Shown here one piece after another: positions 21,069 through 23,083 of a stretch of 23,083 nucleotides of DNA. Origin of the DNA: Verrucomicrobiota bacterium (lineage in GTDB: Bacteria > Verrucomicrobiota > Verrucomicrobiia > Limisphaerales > AV2); assembly GCA_003219345.1 (NCBI GenBank), contig QHOP01000371.1:1-23083 (forward strand). The letters are read 5' to 3'. A program made the position numbers and the translations under genes. The notes below the pieces were generated by a model, which saw only the letters and a list, made by a program, of their open reading frames with translations, was not told where the DNA came from and searched no databases. Positions within the stretch are counted from its first letter, which is position 1. Every line of letters starts with the position of its first letter.

Positions 21069-22789
21069 ATGCAGCATATTCGGAACATTGCGATCATCGC
21101 GCACGTCGATCACGGCAAGACGACGCTCGTCGACGCGCTGCGTTCAAATACGGGAATTATCACATCAACATCGTGGACACGCCCGGCCACGCGGATTTCG
21201 GCGGTGAAGTCGAGCGCGCGATGAGCATGATCGACGGCGTACTGCTCGTGGTGGACGCGGCGGACGGTCCCCAGGCGCAGACTCGATTTGTCCTCCGCAA
21301 AGCACTGGAAGCCGGCGCCAAGCCCATCGTCGTCATCAACAAGCTCGACCGCGAGAACGCCAACCCGAAGAAGGTGCTCGACGAGGTGTTCGACCTGTTC
21401 GTTTCCCTCCATGCCACGGACGAGCAGCTCGATTTCCCGTTCGTTTATACCAGCGCCAAGGAAGGCTACGCCAGGCTCGACCTCAAAGACAACACCGACT
21501 CGATGGAGCCGCTCTTCGGGACCATCGTCAAACATGTCCCGCCGCCACGCGCCTTTGCCAGCGAAGGCTTTCAACTCCTCGTCGCGAACCTGGATTACTC
21601 CGATTACCTCGGCCGTATCGCGTTCGGAAAAATTTACTCGGGCAAGATCACGATGGGACAGCCCGCCGTCTGCATTCACGGCAACGGCACGAAGGTCAAC
21701 GGCAAGATCACCATGATTTACCACTTCGAGGGGCTCAAGCGTATTGAAGTGCAGGAAGCGCACGCCGGCGACATCGTGGGCGTGACCGGTTTCGAGGAGG
21801 TCTTCATCGGCGAGAGCATCGTCGATAATCCCGAGCGCCCCGCGCTGCCGCACAAGCCAATCGACCCGCCAACGATCCAGATGGAATTCGCCGTCAACGA
21901 CGGTCCGCTCGGGGGCAACGACGGCAAGCTGGTCACCGCGCGTCACCTCTGGGAACGGCTCGTCAAAGAAACCCGGACGAACGTCGCCCTGCGGATCGAG
22001 CAGACCAATGACCCGAAGATTTTCGCCGTCAGCGGTCGTGGCGAAATGCAGATCGCTATCCTGGTCGAGCAGATGCGCCGCGAGGGCTACGAAGTGCTCG
22101 TCTCGCGCCCGGAGGTGCTCTGGAAGAAAGACGCCGCCGGCAACCTGCTCGAACCCATTGAAAAACTTTTCCTCGAAATTCCACAGGAGCACATGGGGCC
22201 GATCATGGAAAATCTCGCCTTCCGCAAGGCTGAGATCACGCACATGGACCACCACAACGACCAGGTGACCATCGAGGCGCTCATTCCGATGCGCGGCCTG
22301 ATCGGTTTCGAGACCGACCTCATGAACACCACTCGCGGCCTCGGCGTGATGAGTCATCTCTTCCACGAGTACGGCCCCGACCGCGGCGAGATTGCGGCGC
22401 GCAAGAACGGTTCCCTGGTCAGCATGGAGGACGGCGAAGCCATGGCGTACGCCTTGAACATGATCCAGGAGCGCGGACGCCTCATGGTCGAGCCGGGCGA
22501 CAGAATTTATAAGGGCATGGTCGTCGGCGAGAACGCCCGCGACAACGATATCCCGGTCAACCCGTGCAAGGCGAAAAAGCTCACCAACATGCGCTCGCAG
22601 GGCGACGGCAAAGGCATCCAACTCAATCCGCCGCTCAAGCTCAGTCTGGAACGCGCCCTGGAATACATCGGCCCGGACGAATACGTCGAAGCCACGCCGA
22701 AAAACCTCCGTTTGCGCAAGAAGATCCTCGACGAAACTCAGCGCAAGCGCGCCGCTCAACACCGCGCGATGAAGGTCGTGGCGTATTGA
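21069..22789 (+). pseudogene. typA: Translational GTPase TypA/BipA, interrupted by an internal deletion with frame change
   Basis: The ATG at 21069 reads MQHIRNIAIIAHVDHGKTTL VDALR, a perfect TypA start with the G1 motif, but this frame meets a stop near 21210. The rest of TypA continues in another frame from about 21140: AFKYGNYHINIVDTPGHADF (G3), NKLD (G4, 21338-21349), TSAKEG (G5), then the complete remaining domains to RKKILDETQRKRAAQHRAMK VVAY. Compared with E. coli BipA about 37 residues are missing at the junction, including the switch I/G2 region (RERGITI in E. coli). TypA is a ribosome-binding GTPase involved in assembly and stress adaptation. As written the product would be truncated or lack GTPase function. 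A longer open frame from 20915 reads through the REP-like pair and is not a credible N terminus. A sequencing or assembly error is a real alternative. Confidence 0.85.
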
Positions 22790-23072
22790 ACGAGACGGAA
22801 AAGAGTCGCATCCACAGGTCGCCAGGGTAGTGGGTTGACCCCGGCAGCACAATTGAACGAATTCCCTTGAACACGGCACGATTCCTTTGGTTTTCTAACG
22901 CCGTCCTCAGCTTCAACTGGGCTGCACCTTTACGCCTGCGGTTGCCGCCACGCGGCCACTTTGGCGCAACGGACGCCGATCCCGCAGTCTTGAGCGGGCA
23001 ACACACCGAGTGTAACGATACGACCTCGTCGGTGGGACAGTTGGAAGCCAGGCGGAACCGGGAAATGGAATT
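22790..23072. other. Intergenic region without a recognisable feature
   Basis: This is a 283-base stretch after the typA stop. Open frames here are short and unconvincing, and I see no tRNA, terminator with a T-tract or member of the repeat families found elsewhere. Confidence 0.5.
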
Positions 23073-23083
23073 ATGAAAACAAA
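23073..23083 (+). CDS. Possible start of a downstream gene (only MKT visible)
   Basis: ATGAAAACAAA at the window edge could begin a protein (MKT...). GGGAAATGGAA at 23060-23070 may serve as ribosome site. With three codons visible nothing can be said about function. Confidence 0.3.

Noticed and set aside
20915..21140. Extended N terminus of TypA starting at the ATG at 20915
   Set aside because: It reads through the palindromic repeat and covers the true TypA start (MQHIRNIAIIAHVDHGKT) in the wrong frame, so it is an accident of the frame change.
21110..22879. 589-codon minus-strand open frame opposite typA
   Set aside because: It is antisense to conserved TypA domains and has the same mirror composition; it is not credible as a gene.

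Overview
The window is a GC-rich bacterial chromosome segment. I infer a Verrucomicrobiota-type organism (Pedosphaera/Limisphaerales-like) from several traits: exported sugar-isomerase-fold TIM-barrel proteins with Sec or Tat signals, secreted TolB/PD40 proteins, a secreted protein with an H-x9-DG-like tail, a two-domain eukaryote-like glycogen debranching enzyme, and many dispersed palindromes and heptamer repeats. This placement rests on general resemblance only.

Layout. 1-788: tail of an ABC exporter with a DUF1854 protein directly behind it. 994-4341: an exported sugar isomerase-like protein, a convergent secreted lectin-fold protein, and a secreted TolB-propeller protein whose 5' end carries a perfect 26-bp-arm palindrome. 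4485-7174: an ECF sigma factor, an overlapping zinc-finger anti-sigma factor and a secreted protein, apparently one operon. 7357-9189 (minus): a type II topoisomerase ATPase subunit (ParE/GyrB type). 9190-10320: a REP/RAYT locus. 10354-11677: metF and a small membrane protein. 11849-12802: a Tat-exported sugar isomerase-like protein. 12905-17373: a glycogen debranching enzyme in two overlapping frames. 17359-20245 (minus): an active Deg/HtrA-type serine protease overlapped by a paralogue that has lost catalytic residues. 20246-21068: repeats and a small membrane protein. 21069-22789: typA/bipA with an internal deletion and frame break. 22790-23083: spacer and possibly the start of a next gene.

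The most interesting system is at 9155-10320. A HUH/Y1 transposase of the RAYT family lies between two identical 28-bp direct copies of a REP sequence that starts with GTAG. REP inverted pairs flank it. The 5' end of the neighbouring topoisomerase gene, including its start codon region, occurs there three times. Relatives of the REP (GTAGC head followed by a hairpin) occur at seven loci in 23 kb. One lies in frame inside the debranching enzyme and one at the start of the TolB-like gene.

Three genes (debranching enzyme, inactive protease, typA) each show an apparent short internal loss with a frame change. Whether these are real mutations or assembly errors cannot be decided from this sequence alone.
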